Positions 1 to 6,379 of a stretch of 7,494 nt of DNA are shown in pieces. The position numbers and the translations under genes were made by a program. The notes under the pieces were generated by a model, which made no database searches, was not told the origin of the DNA, and saw only the letters and a list, made by a program, of their open reading frames with translations. Source of the DNA: Treponema sp. (GTDB lineage: Bacteria; Spirochaetota; Spirochaetia; Treponematales; Breznakiellaceae); NCBI GenBank assembly GCA_009785045.1, contig WQXC01000081.1, positions 1 through 7,494 on the forward strand, written 5' to 3'. The first letter of the stretch is position 1, and each line of letters begins with the position of its first letter.

Positions 1-32
1 CTGTGCGGTAAAAGTTTTTCTATCTCACTCAT
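1..32 (-). CDS. fabZ: FabZ, 3-hydroxyacyl-ACP dehydratase, N-terminal fragment (cut by window edge)
   Basis: Only the first ten codons and part of the eleventh are in the window. They translate as MSEIEKLLPH, followed by AG, which fits the family's usual Arg. The I-x-x-LLPHR start is the hallmark N-terminus of FabZ, which dehydrates 3-hydroxyacyl-ACP to trans-2-enoyl-ACP in the cytosolic type II fatty acid cycle. The ATG lies three bases after the fabF stop codon (TGATCAATG), so the two are almost certainly cotranscribed and probably translationally coupled; a weak AGG lies inside the end of fabF. The catalytic His and Glu are beyond the edge and cannot be checked. The call rests on a short motif plus a strongly supportive operon context. 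Confidence 0.8.
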   Translation of the reverse strand, partial: MSEIEKLLPH

Positions 33-35
33 TGA

Positions 36-1307
36 TCAACCTGCGTACTTCTTAAACACTACAACGCCGTTGTGTCCGCCAAAGCCAAGTGAGCCGGAAG
101 CTGCAACGTTTATTTCGCCGAACTGCGCTTTGTTGGCAACATAATCCAGATCACATTCAGGATCAGGATTGTCAAGATTGATAGTCGGAGGATAGAAACC
201 GTCACGGATTGCAAGAATACAGGCAATGGCTTCTACGCCGCCTGCTGCAGCAACACAGTGACCGTGCATACTTTTAGTACTGGAAACTTTCATTTTATAG
301 GCATGATCGCCAAAAACCATTTTAAGCATTTTTGTTTCTGTAGGATCATTTATTTCTGTTGATGTACCATGCGCATTGTAATACTGAATATCTTCAGGTT
401 TAAGACCAGCATCTTCGATAGCATTTCTTACCGCATTCGCTCCGCCGCTGCCTGTTGGATCCGGCGATGTAATGTGATACGCATCTGCTGTAGCGCTGTA
501 TCCTGCAAGCTCTGCGATTATTTTTGCACCGCGCGCTTTTGCATGTTCTTCGCTTTCAAGAATTAAAATGCCTGCGCCTTCTGCAATAACAAAACCATCG
601 CGGTCGGCATCAAACGGGCGGGAAGCTTTAGTCGGCTCTTCGCAGCGCTTTGTTGATAATGCCTTTAACATCTGAAAACCGCCGACAGAAAACGGAATAA
701 TTGCCGCTTCTGTACCGCCGGCAATAACCACATCACAGCGGCCGCAGCGGATTAAATCAAGCGCCTGTCCAATAGCGTCTGTACCGGCGGCACAGGCTGT
801 TACCTGAGTATATGCAGGACCCTTTGTGCCGAACATCATCGACATATTTCCTGCAGCTTCGTTTGGAATCATCATGGGAATGGTAAGAGGCAGCATTCTT
901 TTGGGACCATCATTGAATAATTTTTTATGCGATTCGGCAACAACTTCGAACCCTCCCTGGCCATTGCCAAGAACAATACCTGTTTTTTCTGCATTGCACT
1001 TTACAGGCCGCTTGCCGTCAGCTTCTATTTCGCCGACAAGACCGGCATCGGCAAGAGCCTGCGCTGTTGCCGCAACTGCAAGCTGCGTAAAGCGAGCCAT
1101 CTTGCGCGCTTCTTTTTTATCCATCCACTGGCTGGGATCAAAATTTTTGACTTCGCCTGCGATTGTTACATCAAAACCTGTGGTATCAAAAGATTCTATC
1201 TTGCCGATTCCGCTCTTTCCTTCTTTGAGCGCAGCGCAGAAATCTTCGACACTGTTGCCGATAGGGGAAATAATTCCCATGCCTGTTACTACAACTTTCT
1301 TTTTCAT
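36..1307 (-). CDS. fabF: FabF, 3-oxoacyl-ACP synthase II (elongating condensing enzyme)
   Basis: This 423-residue cytosolic enzyme condenses malonyl-ACP with a growing acyl-ACP, releasing CO2. The thiolase-fold Cys-His-His triad is visible: Cys172 in VTACAAGTDA, His313 in NAHGTST and His350 in STKSMHGH, with Lys345 in the same loop. Phe409 in LGFGGHN is the family's gating Phe. The start MKKKVVVTGMGIISPIGN is typical. The ATG is preceded by AGGAG six bases upstream, which supports the start. It is slightly longer than E. coli FabF (about 413 residues), apparently because of an insertion near residues 91-108 (acidic, then Lys-rich) before the GNGQGG segment. The KSMHGH loop has His348 where Thr is more common. 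It is the fourth gene of the fab operon, 23 bases after fabG and 3 bases before fabZ. FabB is an alternative name in some schemes, but the sequence reads as FabF. Confidence 0.97.
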   Translation of the reverse strand: MKKKVVVTGMGIISPIGNSVEDFCAALKEGKSGIGKIESFDTTGFDVTIAGEVKNFDPSQWMDKKEARKMARFTQLAVAATAQALADAGLVGEIEADGKRPVKCNAEKTGIVLGNGQGGFEVVAESHKKLFNDGPKRMLPLTIPMMIPNEAAGNMSMMFGTKGPAYTQVTACAAGTDAIGQALDLIRCGRCDVVIAGGTEAAIIPFSVGGFQMLKALSTKRCEEPTKASRPFDADRDGFVIAEGAGILILESEEHAKARGAKIIAELAGYSATADAYHITSPDPTGSGGANAVRNAIEDAGLKPEDIQYYNAHGTSTEINDPTETKMLKMVFGDHAYKMKVSSTKSMHGHCVAAAGGVEAIACILAIRDGFYPPTINLDNPDPECDLDYVANKAQFGEINVAASGSLGFGGHNGVVVFKKYAG

Positions 1308-1330
1308 AATAAACTCCTAAAATTTGATCC

Positions 1331-2065
1331 TTAAAAAAACATTCCGCCGTCTACGGGCAAGACCTGCCCGGTAATATATGAGGAAACATCTGATGCAAAA
1401 AACAACACAGTCTGGGCAATGTCTTCTGCTTTTCCTGTCCGCTTTAATGGAATAACATCTATCATTTTTTGCTTAATTTCATCAGACAAAACCGCAGTCA
1501 TATCTGTTTCGATAAAGCCCGGCGCAATGGCGTTTACGCGCACTCCGCGGCTCGCCACTTCGCTGGCAAGACTTTTTGTCATTGCAATTAATCCCGCTTT
1601 GCTTGCAGCGTAATTTGCCTGCCCGCCATTACCGTGAATACCGATAATACTCGACATATTAATTATTGAACCTGCGCGTTTGCGTATCATATCTCTTGCA
1701 ACAGTGCGGGCAACAAAAAAAGCCGCAGTTAAATTAACATCTATTACTTTCTGCCACTCTTCGATAGACATCCTGAATGAAAGATTATCTTTTGTAATTC
1801 CTGCATTGTTTACAAGTATGTCAAAGCCGCCGGAATCCTTTACAGCTTTTTCGATAACAGAGTCTACTTCGCATGTCTTGCTTAAATCTGCGCTAATCCA
1901 GTGCAGCTTTCCATTTGCAATTTCAATGCGCGCATTTAAATCTTCCGGCTCTTTTGTACCAAGCCCCCAGACTTCCGCGCCGGCGGCAAGAAAGCATTCT
2001 GTAATTGCTTTGCCTATCCCCCGCCCTGCTCCGGTTATCAGCGCTTTTTTATTTGTTAAATCCAA
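1331..2065 (-). CDS. fabG: FabG, 3-oxoacyl-ACP reductase
   Basis: This 244-residue short-chain dehydrogenase reduces 3-oxoacyl-ACP to 3-hydroxyacyl-ACP with NADPH, the first reduction of the elongation cycle. The Rossmann motif TGAGRGIG spans residues 11-18, NNAG is at 86-89, Asn111 sits in DVNLTA, and the catalytic Ser139, Tyr152 and Lys156 lie in the SSIIG and GNGGQANYAASKAG segments. The latter is nearly the classical FabG sequence. The C-terminus ends ITGQVLPVDGGMFF as expected. The start is TTG, not ATG: AGGAG lies seven bases upstream, no ATG or GTG occurs in frame between the fabD stop and this codon, and the resulting N-terminus fits the family length. It follows fabD by 21 bases. No acyl carrier protein gene follows it, unlike in E. 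coli. Confidence 0.97.
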   Translation of the reverse strand: MDLTNKKALITGAGRGIGKAITECFLAAGAEVWGLGTKEPEDLNARIEIANGKLHWISADLSKTCEVDSVIEKAVKDSGGFDILVNNAGITKDNLSFRMSIEEWQKVIDVNLTAAFFVARTVARDMIRKRAGSIINMSSIIGIHGNGGQANYAASKAGLIAMTKSLASEVASRGVRVNAIAPGFIETDMTAVLSDEIKQKMIDVIPLKRTGKAEDIAQTVLFFASDVSSYITGQVLPVDGGMFF

Positions 2066-2072
2066 AACCTGT

Positions 2073-2077
2073 CTCCT
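2073..2077 (-). promoter_or_regulatory. Ribosome binding site fixing the TTG start of fabG
   Basis: On the minus strand AGGAG is followed by seven bases (ACAGGTT) and then TTG-GAT-TTA. It lies in the 21-base gap between fabD and fabG, which contains no other plausible start, so it decides for the TTG codon. Confidence 0.85.
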
Positions 2078-2086
2078 AATTTTGCC

Positions 2087-3046
2087 TTACTGTCCAATCT
2101 TTGCGATATCTTCGGCAGTACCGGCAGCAAAGACAGGCAATTCACTTCCTGAATCTTTCCACAGACCCTGCAGAACTTTACCAGGCCCAACTTCAAGACA
2201 TGCTTCTGCACCTGCTTCCGCGACAGCAGCTTCTTCGTCAACCCAGCGGACAGGACATGTAATCTGCTGAACAGCAAGTTTTTTTGCCTCAGGTCCTGAA
2301 GAAATCTTTTTGCCTGTTACATTGGAAAAAACCGGAATAACTGGATCTTTAAAAGTAACTTTTTCCAGCGCAGGCACAAAAGCATCTACTGCTTCTGCCA
2401 TAAGCGGCGAATGGAAAGGACCGGCTACCGGTAAACGTAAAACACGCTTTGCACCAGCTTCTTTAAAACGGGTTTCTGCCTCTGCTAACGCAGCGGCTGT
2501 TCCGCTTACAACAAGCTGTTTGGGCGAATTAATGTTTGCTGCATATAAATCCTTTAATCCGTCTGCTTTCCACTGAGCGATTAAAGCTTCTACCTGTTCG
2601 GGAGGAAGCCCGACAACGGCAGCCATGCCAGGCGCAGCTTCTGCGTCACCGCCTGCGGCCGCGCGAATCTTATCTGCAACATTCTGCATTGCCTCGCCTC
2701 TTGCCTTAATCAGACGGAAACAATCAGCAGCATTGATAACTCCTGCGCACACAAGCGCGGCATATTCGCCAAGACTGAAACCGGCGCAGGCGGCGGGACT
2801 GTAACCCTGCTCACCTAAAAACGCAGCCGCCGCAAGGTTTGCGGTCGTAATCGCAGGCTGTACGACATCGGTGCGCTTAAGCGTATCGGCATCGGAGTTA
2901 AGCAAATCCTTTACATCTTTCCCGAAAATTTCGGAAGCGGTGTCAAAAAGAGATTTTACAGCATCAGATGAAAGCAAATCCATCGCCATGCCTGAATATT
3001 GCGCTCCCTGCCCCGGAAACAAATATACAACGTTTTTTTTATTCAT
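2087..3046 (-). CDS. fabD: FabD, malonyl-CoA:ACP transacylase
   Basis: This 319-residue cytosolic enzyme transfers malonyl groups from CoA to acyl carrier protein, supplying the extender for FabH and FabF. The N-terminal LFPGQGAQ motif (Gln13), the nucleophile Ser91 in GFSLGE, Arg116 in KARGEAM, His212 in GPFHSPLM and Gln261 before ITCPVRW match the family's oxyanion-hole, nucleophile, carboxylate-binding and catalytic positions. A short Ala-rich stretch at about residues 128-140 lies between the MQNV and MAAVVGL segments and looks about ten residues longer than in E. coli FabD. The ATG has AGGAG six bases upstream. It begins 18 bases after fabH and is followed by fabG after 21 bases. A biosynthetic-cluster acyltransferase is the only alternative, and the operon argues against it. 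Confidence 0.97.
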   Translation of the reverse strand: MNKKNVVYLFPGQGAQYSGMAMDLLSSDAVKSLFDTASEIFGKDVKDLLNSDADTLKRTDVVQPAITTANLAAAAFLGEQGYSPAACAGFSLGEYAALVCAGVINAADCFRLIKARGEAMQNVADKIRAAAGGDAEAAPGMAAVVGLPPEQVEALIAQWKADGLKDLYAANINSPKQLVVSGTAAALAEAETRFKEAGAKRVLRLPVAGPFHSPLMAEAVDAFVPALEKVTFKDPVIPVFSNVTGKKISSGPEAKKLAVQQITCPVRWVDEEAAVAEAGAEACLEVGPGKVLQGLWKDSGSELPVFAAGTAEDIAKIGQ

Positions 3047-3064
3047 AATTTACTCCTATTTAAT

Positions 3065-4111
3065 TTACCAAATTATAATATTTCCGCCGTAGGTAAGACC
3101 TCCGCCAAATCCTACAGTCAAAACTAAATCACCTTTTTTAAGTTTTCCGCTTCTGTTCATTTCGTCTAATGCAATCGGAATTGTTGCCGAAGAAGTGTTT
3201 GCATACTCTTCTATGTTCATATAAAACTTTTCTTCCGGAATACGCAGTCTTCTTCTTGCAGCTTGCACAATTCTTGCATTAGCCTGGTGCGGAACAATCC
3301 AGGAAATATTTTCGACAGTGATATTTCCCAAACCTTCGACCGGAGATTCCATAAGCGCTGTGATTGTGGTTGATATCGCGCCAACAGCAAAATTATATAC
3401 TTCCTGTCCGTTCATCTCGACACAAATGCCGGTATCAATTACTTCGCCTTTTTTAAAAGGATTCCGTGTACCGCCTCTTCTCATCAAAAGACTTTCATTA
3501 CCGGAGCCGTCAGCATAAAGGAGTGTTTTTAAAATACCTTTATTTTCTGCATTTGTTTTTTCCAGAACTACAGCGCCCGCGCCGTCGCCAAACAGTACGC
3601 AGGTTCCCCTGTCATCCCAATTCATCAATTTGCTTAAAACTTCCGCGCCAATTACAAGCGCGCGTTTACGTTCAGGATTTACAGCCAAAAGCCCTGCGGC
3701 AGTCTCTAAACCGTAAACAAAGCCGGTGCAGCCTGCAGTAATATCCATTGCGGCAGCGCTTTTTGCGCCAATCTTGTCCTGAACGATACAAGCAGTAGAG
3801 GGAGTACCGTAATAATCAGCGGTTGCTGTTGCAAGAATAATAATATCGATGGTTGGAGCAATTTCGGCAGCGGCTTTATCCCGCTCTGCCGGGTTTTCGC
3901 CGGTGTAACCTGCAGCCATAGCCATGGCATTTAGAGCCGCTTCTATCCCTAAATCGCTGCAAGCGACAGTGTCTTCCGCATAATGACGGCTGCCGATACC
4001 CGTATGAGACCTAATCCACTCATCGCTGGTATCAATTTGAGCCGCTAAATCATTGTTGCTGACCTTTTTCGGCGGTACAGCTCGCCCTGTTCCAATAATT
4101 TCAAAAGCCAT
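3065..4111 (-). CDS. fabH: FabH, 3-oxoacyl-ACP synthase III (chain initiation)
   Basis: This 348-residue enzyme starts fatty acid chains by condensing an acyl-CoA primer, usually acetyl-CoA, with malonyl-ACP. The triad is Cys128 in DITAGCTGFVYG, His275 in IVPHQANARI and Asn305 in EEYANTSSATIP. DTSDEWIRSHTGI at residues 27-39 is the characteristic early motif, and the GFGGGLTYGGN end is typical. The protein is longer than E. coli FabH (317 residues); part of the excess is a charged, Ala-rich insertion around residues 69-86. The ATG follows an AGGAG with an 11-base spacer. It is the first gene of the fab operon and is divergent from the radical SAM gene. Primer specificity (straight or branched) cannot be read from the sequence by eye. 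Confidence 0.97.
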   Translation of the reverse strand: MAFEIIGTGRAVPPKKVSNNDLAAQIDTSDEWIRSHTGIGSRHYAEDTVACSDLGIEAALNAMAMAAGYTGENPAERDKAAAEIAPTIDIIILATATADYYGTPSTACIVQDKIGAKSAAAMDITAGCTGFVYGLETAAGLLAVNPERKRALVIGAEVLSKLMNWDDRGTCVLFGDGAGAVVLEKTNAENKGILKTLLYADGSGNESLLMRRGGTRNPFKKGEVIDTGICVEMNGQEVYNFAVGAISTTITALMESPVEGLGNITVENISWIVPHQANARIVQAARRRLRIPEEKFYMNIEEYANTSSATIPIALDEMNRSGKLKKGDLVLTVGFGGGLTYGGNIIIW

Positions 4112-4127
4112 ATTTTTTTACTCTCCT

Positions 4128-4156
4128 AGTATTTACAAAATCCATCTTTTTGTCAA
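4128..4156 (-). promoter_or_regulatory. Possible proximal fab promoter (TTGACA, 17 bases, AATACT)
   Basis: The minus strand has a perfect -35 consensus TTGACA (4156-4151), a 17-base spacer and AATACT (4133-4128), which matches four of six -10 positions. However, transcription would start near 4121, inside or past the AGGAG of fabH at 4127-4123, so the message would lack its ribosome binding site. It is therefore a weak candidate despite the good -35. Confidence 0.3.
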
Positions 4157-4209
4157 GTCCGAAATTCAATTAATTTATTTGACACAAGAGCAATTTTTTT
4201 GGTTGCAGA

Positions 4210-4218
4210 TGGTATATT
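4210..4218 (+). promoter_or_regulatory. Extended -10 promoter for the radical SAM gene
   Basis: TGGTATATT fits the TG-n extended -10 pattern with TATATT at 4213-4218. No good -35 lies at the usual distance; the plus-strand TTGACA at 4179-4184 is 28 bases away, too far. The predicted start is near 4225, only about three bases before the ATG at 4228. Confidence 0.5.
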
Positions 4219-4223
4219 ATACC
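4211..4223. repeat. Perfect palindrome GGTATA-T-TATACC over both divergent -10 boxes
   Basis: Six-base arms GGTATA and TATACC flank a single central T. The palindrome contains the fab operon TATAAT on the minus strand and the TATATT of the rightward gene on the plus strand. It could be an operator for a dimeric repressor, or simply the by-product of two back-to-back -10 boxes, since such boxes are themselves nearly palindromic. Confidence 0.6.
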
Positions 4224-4227
4224 TGTT

Positions 4228-5130
4228 ATGAAGAATCATTACAAATCCTGCATGTTGTGTCCCCGAAACTGCGGAGTTAACCGTCTAACGGGTGAGGTTG
4301 GTCTTTGCGGAGAAACTGCCGAATTACGGGTTGGAGCCGCTCTTATTCACATGGGCGAAGAGCCGCCATTGGTGGGTAGCGGCGGTTCAGGCACGATTTT
4401 TATAAGCGGATGCAATCTGGGCTGCGCCTTTTGCCAGAATTTCCAGGTATCCCAGGACGGTATGGGTAAGGTTGTTTCGCCGGAAGAGTTTGCCGAAATC
4501 TGCGCAGCGTTACGCGATAATAGAGCAGAAAATATTAATATTGTAACAGGAAGCCACGCAGTTCCAGGCCTGATAGAAGGGTTTATAGCCATGCGAAAGG
4601 CAGGTTTGGAGATCCCCATACTTTGGAATTCATCCGGGTACGACAGTCTGGAAGCGCTGGAATTATTAAGCGATCATGTTGATATATATCTGCCGGATTT
4701 AAAAACACTGGACAGCGAAATATCAGGCAGGTTTTTTAATGCTCCGGACTACCCGGAAACAGCAAAAGCGGCATTACTTAAAATGACAGAAATGAAAAAT
4801 GATATGTCTAAAGTAATTGTCCGCCATTTGATTTTGCCGGGTTATCTGGAATCGTCACGTTCTGTTCTAAAGTGGTTTGCAGATAACATGAGGGAACGCG
4901 CCCTGCTTTCGCTGATGACACAATACACGCCGATACCAAACAGGAGTAAACAAATGCCGCAGAAATATTTATCCGAAAGAGAATACGATACTGTTTTGGG
5001 GTGGCTTGAAGAATTTGAAATAGAAGACGGTTTTTGTCAGGAGCTTGTTACCGGCAGCGACTGGCTGCCGGATTTCAAGCGTAATAATCCATTTTCATCG
5101 GAACTTTCAATTCCGGTCTGGCACTGTTAA
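4228..5130 (+). CDS. PflX-type radical SAM protein of unknown substrate
   Basis: A 300-residue radical SAM protein resembling the PflX group (COG1313), homologous to pyruvate formate-lyase activating enzymes but functionally unassigned. The [4Fe-4S] motif CxxxCxxC is Cys62, Cys66 and Cys69 in GCNLGCAFCQN. A second Cys-rich segment at the N-terminus (Cys8, Cys11, Cys15, Cys27 in CMLCPRNCGVNR and GLCGE) is typical of the group and might bind another metal or cluster. ILWNSSGYDS at about 121-130 and VDIYLPDLKT at 141-150 are family-like barrel segments. It would act in the cytosol, reducing SAM to a 5'-deoxyadenosyl radical. The ATG is the first possible start after an in-frame stop at 4180 and keeps the Cys-rich N-terminus intact, but no ribosome binding site precedes it. 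No glycyl radical enzyme is nearby to suggest a partner. Calling it a pyruvate formate-lyase activase would go beyond the evidence. Confidence 0.88.
   Translation: MKNHYKSCMLCPRNCGVNRLTGEVGLCGETAELRVGAALIHMGEEPPLVGSGGSGTIFISGCNLGCAFCQNFQVSQDGMGKVVSPEEFAEICAALRDNRAENINIVTGSHAVPGLIEGFIAMRKAGLEIPILWNSSGYDSLEALELLSDHVDIYLPDLKTLDSEISGRFFNAPDYPETAKAALLKMTEMKNDMSKVIVRHLILPGYLESSRSVLKWFADNMRERALLSLMTQYTPIPNRSKQMPQKYLSEREYDTVLGWLEEFEIEDGFCQELVTGSDWLPDFKRNNPFSSELSIPVWHC
5051..5071. repeat. Perfect 8-bp inverted repeat near the 3' end of the radical SAM gene
   Basis: Arms CCGGCAGC (5051-5058) and GCTGCCGG (5064-5071) are separated by GACTG. It lies within the codons for TGSDWLPD, about 60 bases before the stop. 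Such a GC-rich stem would form in RNA from either strand, but no T-run follows it on either side, so it is not a standard terminator. It might slow or end transcripts in the tail-to-tail arrangement, or just reflect codon choice. Confidence 0.5.
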
Positions 5131-6366
5131 TTACCAGCCGAACTTTAACCCAAAGTTAAAACCAAAACCAGCGCCTGCCCAGCTCTTCGCAAAAGATTGC
5201 GACCGGAGATCTGCGCCAAGGTTAAGTTCAAAGGCTCTTAGGTTTAAGGCAAAATCAAGACTGTTTATCCACATGCGGTCGGTGTAATTAATACCAATTC
5301 TTGTGTGGAAAAGGTTTACAAGATTTAAATGTGAATTAATACCAATTTCCAGGGAAACAGGATCCTGATAAAGGTCATTAACCATAAAACCAAAAACAGG
5401 TCTTATAGTAAGAAGTTTTCTTCCGTTTATCGGTCGCCAGTCTGCCCAAAGAAGTGTTTTAAAAGGACGGTATACCCGCAATTCTTTTTTGCCATAAACA
5501 GGTTCGCTGTCTTCGTCAAAGGACGAAAGGAAGCCATCAATATCGTCTAAATCGATTGCATTTTTGCTGCCAATCTGACCTCTTACCCGCATATAATCTT
5601 CCATTCTTGAAGAAAAAACCGGAATATTTACAAAATCTAAACCAACATCAAAATCCAAAAACGGGAAAAGACTGGTTAAACCAATTTCTTTTGACAGCGG
5701 ATATTCAACTCCAACAGAAATATCAAATCCAGGCTTTGCAGTAAGTTCGAATTCTCCATCCATTGGAACAGCGGTGTAAACCTGCACATCGTAACCAAGA
5801 CACAGTACTGTACCGCCGGAACTTGTATCATATGTATAACTAATATCCGGTTTTAAATACGCAAGCGCCCAGAAAAATGAAGGATCGATTTTTACCTTAA
5901 ACTTTTGCACACTAAAAAACGATGTCATATCAATAGCAGCAAATGCTGCGCCGCTTAAATCCGATTTGTCATCGACTGCTTTACTAAAGCTAAGCATGTT
6001 TCCGGAAAGACCAAGAATTCCAACACCTTCCAAACTGGTGCCAAAACCAAATCCCCATCCTTTCTTTGGGTCGACTTTGATATGAAACGGTGAAAAATTT
6101 ACACCAAGGTTAAATTTAAAGCCATCTGCCAGTTGGTCCAAATCGATAACGATTGTCTCGCTAAAGACATCTGATACCGAAAGGAAGTTATTTGTAAAGT
6201 TACCGTTAAAATGAAGAAGGCCAAGTTCAAAAACACGGTCTTCGATACCAAATGGTTTTCTTGCGCCAATAACATCCATTGGATCGTCGCCAAACGGGTC
6301 ATCATATGCATAAGCGCTTAGGGGAATCATAAAACAAATTAATAAAAGTAATGATATTTTTTTCAT
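5131..6366 (-). CDS. Predicted outer-membrane beta-barrel protein, function unknown
   Basis: A 411-residue protein I cannot assign to a named family. Residues 1-20 are a clear Sec signal peptide (MKK, a Leu-rich core, then SAYA), with likely cleavage after Ala20. Cys11 lies in the hydrophobic core without a lipobox, so it is not a lipoprotein. The mature part alternates aromatic or hydrophobic residues with Gly and polar ones (GFGFGTSLEGVG near 104-115; FELNLGADL and GFGFNFGLKFGW at the end) and finishes in Trp. This is the beta-signal pattern recognised by the outer-membrane assembly machinery. An acidic loop at about 280-300 (DLDDIDGF and DEDSEP) could be a turn or surface loop. The ATG has a perfect AGGAGG seven bases upstream, which overlaps the stop codon of the preceding gene, so the two are cotranscribed. 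A transport or structural role is possible but unsupported. Confidence 0.75.
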   Translation of the reverse strand: MKKISLLLLICFMIPLSAYAYDDPFGDDPMDVIGARKPFGIEDRVFELGLLHFNGNFTNNFLSVSDVFSETIVIDLDQLADGFKFNLGVNFSPFHIKVDPKKGWGFGFGTSLEGVGILGLSGNMLSFSKAVDDKSDLSGAAFAAIDMTSFFSVQKFKVKIDPSFFWALAYLKPDISYTYDTSSGGTVLCLGYDVQVYTAVPMDGEFELTAKPGFDISVGVEYPLSKEIGLTSLFPFLDFDVGLDFVNIPVFSSRMEDYMRVRGQIGSKNAIDLDDIDGFLSSFDEDSEPVYGKKELRVYRPFKTLLWADWRPINGRKLLTIRPVFGFMVNDLYQDPVSLEIGINSHLNLVNLFHTRIGINYTDRMWINSLDFALNLRAFELNLGADLRSQSFAKSWAGAGFGFNFGLKFGW

Positions 6367-6373
6367 TTTTATT

Positions 6374-6379
6374 CCTCCT
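6374..6379 (-). promoter_or_regulatory. Strong ribosome binding site overlapping the upstream stop codon
   Basis: AGGAGG, seven bases before the ATG at 6366, shares its first two bases with the TAG stop (6380-6378) of the upstream gene. This supports the start of the barrel protein and suggests reinitiation or coupling from the upstream gene. Confidence 0.85.

Larger units (their letters stand above)
4209..4244 (-). promoter_or_regulatory. Probable main fab operon promoter (TTGTAA, 17 bases, TATAAT)
   Basis: On the minus strand TTGTAA (4244-4239) is followed by a 17-base spacer and a perfect TATAAT (4221-4216), predicting a start near 4209 and a 5' untranslated leader of about 98 bases before fabH. 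The -35 box lies inside the first codons of the divergent radical SAM gene. Spacing and boxes are seen in the sequence; activity is inferred. Confidence 0.6.

Noticed and set aside
826..1320. Long open frame on the plus strand opposite fabF (164 codons)
   Set aside because: It is antisense to an intact fabF with all catalytic residues, has no family-like motifs and no ribosome binding site; it follows from the codon bias of fabF.
1680..2270. Open frame of 196 codons on the plus strand across fabG and fabD
   Set aside because: It runs opposite two confident genes and their junction; its Ser, Pro and Ala-rich composition is that of a shadow frame.
4142..4212. CCATCT / AGATGG inverted repeat as an outer stem of a fab leader riboswitch
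   Set aside because: Only six bases with a 59-base gap, and half of the distal arm lies upstream of the predicted transcription start, so it would not be in the RNA.
5099..5115. CGGAA / TTCCG hairpin as a terminator of the barrel gene or the radical SAM gene
   Set aside because: The stem is only five pairs with a seven-base loop, lies in coding sequence, and has no T-run on either strand.
4228..5130. Naming the radical SAM gene pyruvate formate-lyase activase (pflA)
   Set aside because: The N-terminal Cys-rich segment and length fit the PflX group, and no pyruvate formate-lyase gene is adjacent.
5144..5160. TTTAAC / GTTAAA hairpin just after the convergent stops
   Set aside because: It is a weak AT-rich stem within codons for the C-terminal beta strand of the barrel protein, with no T-run.
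5131..6366. Lipoprotein reading of the barrel protein through Cys11
   Set aside because: The residue before Cys11 is Ile, the cysteine sits within the hydrophobic core, and a better signal peptidase I site (SAYA) follows.
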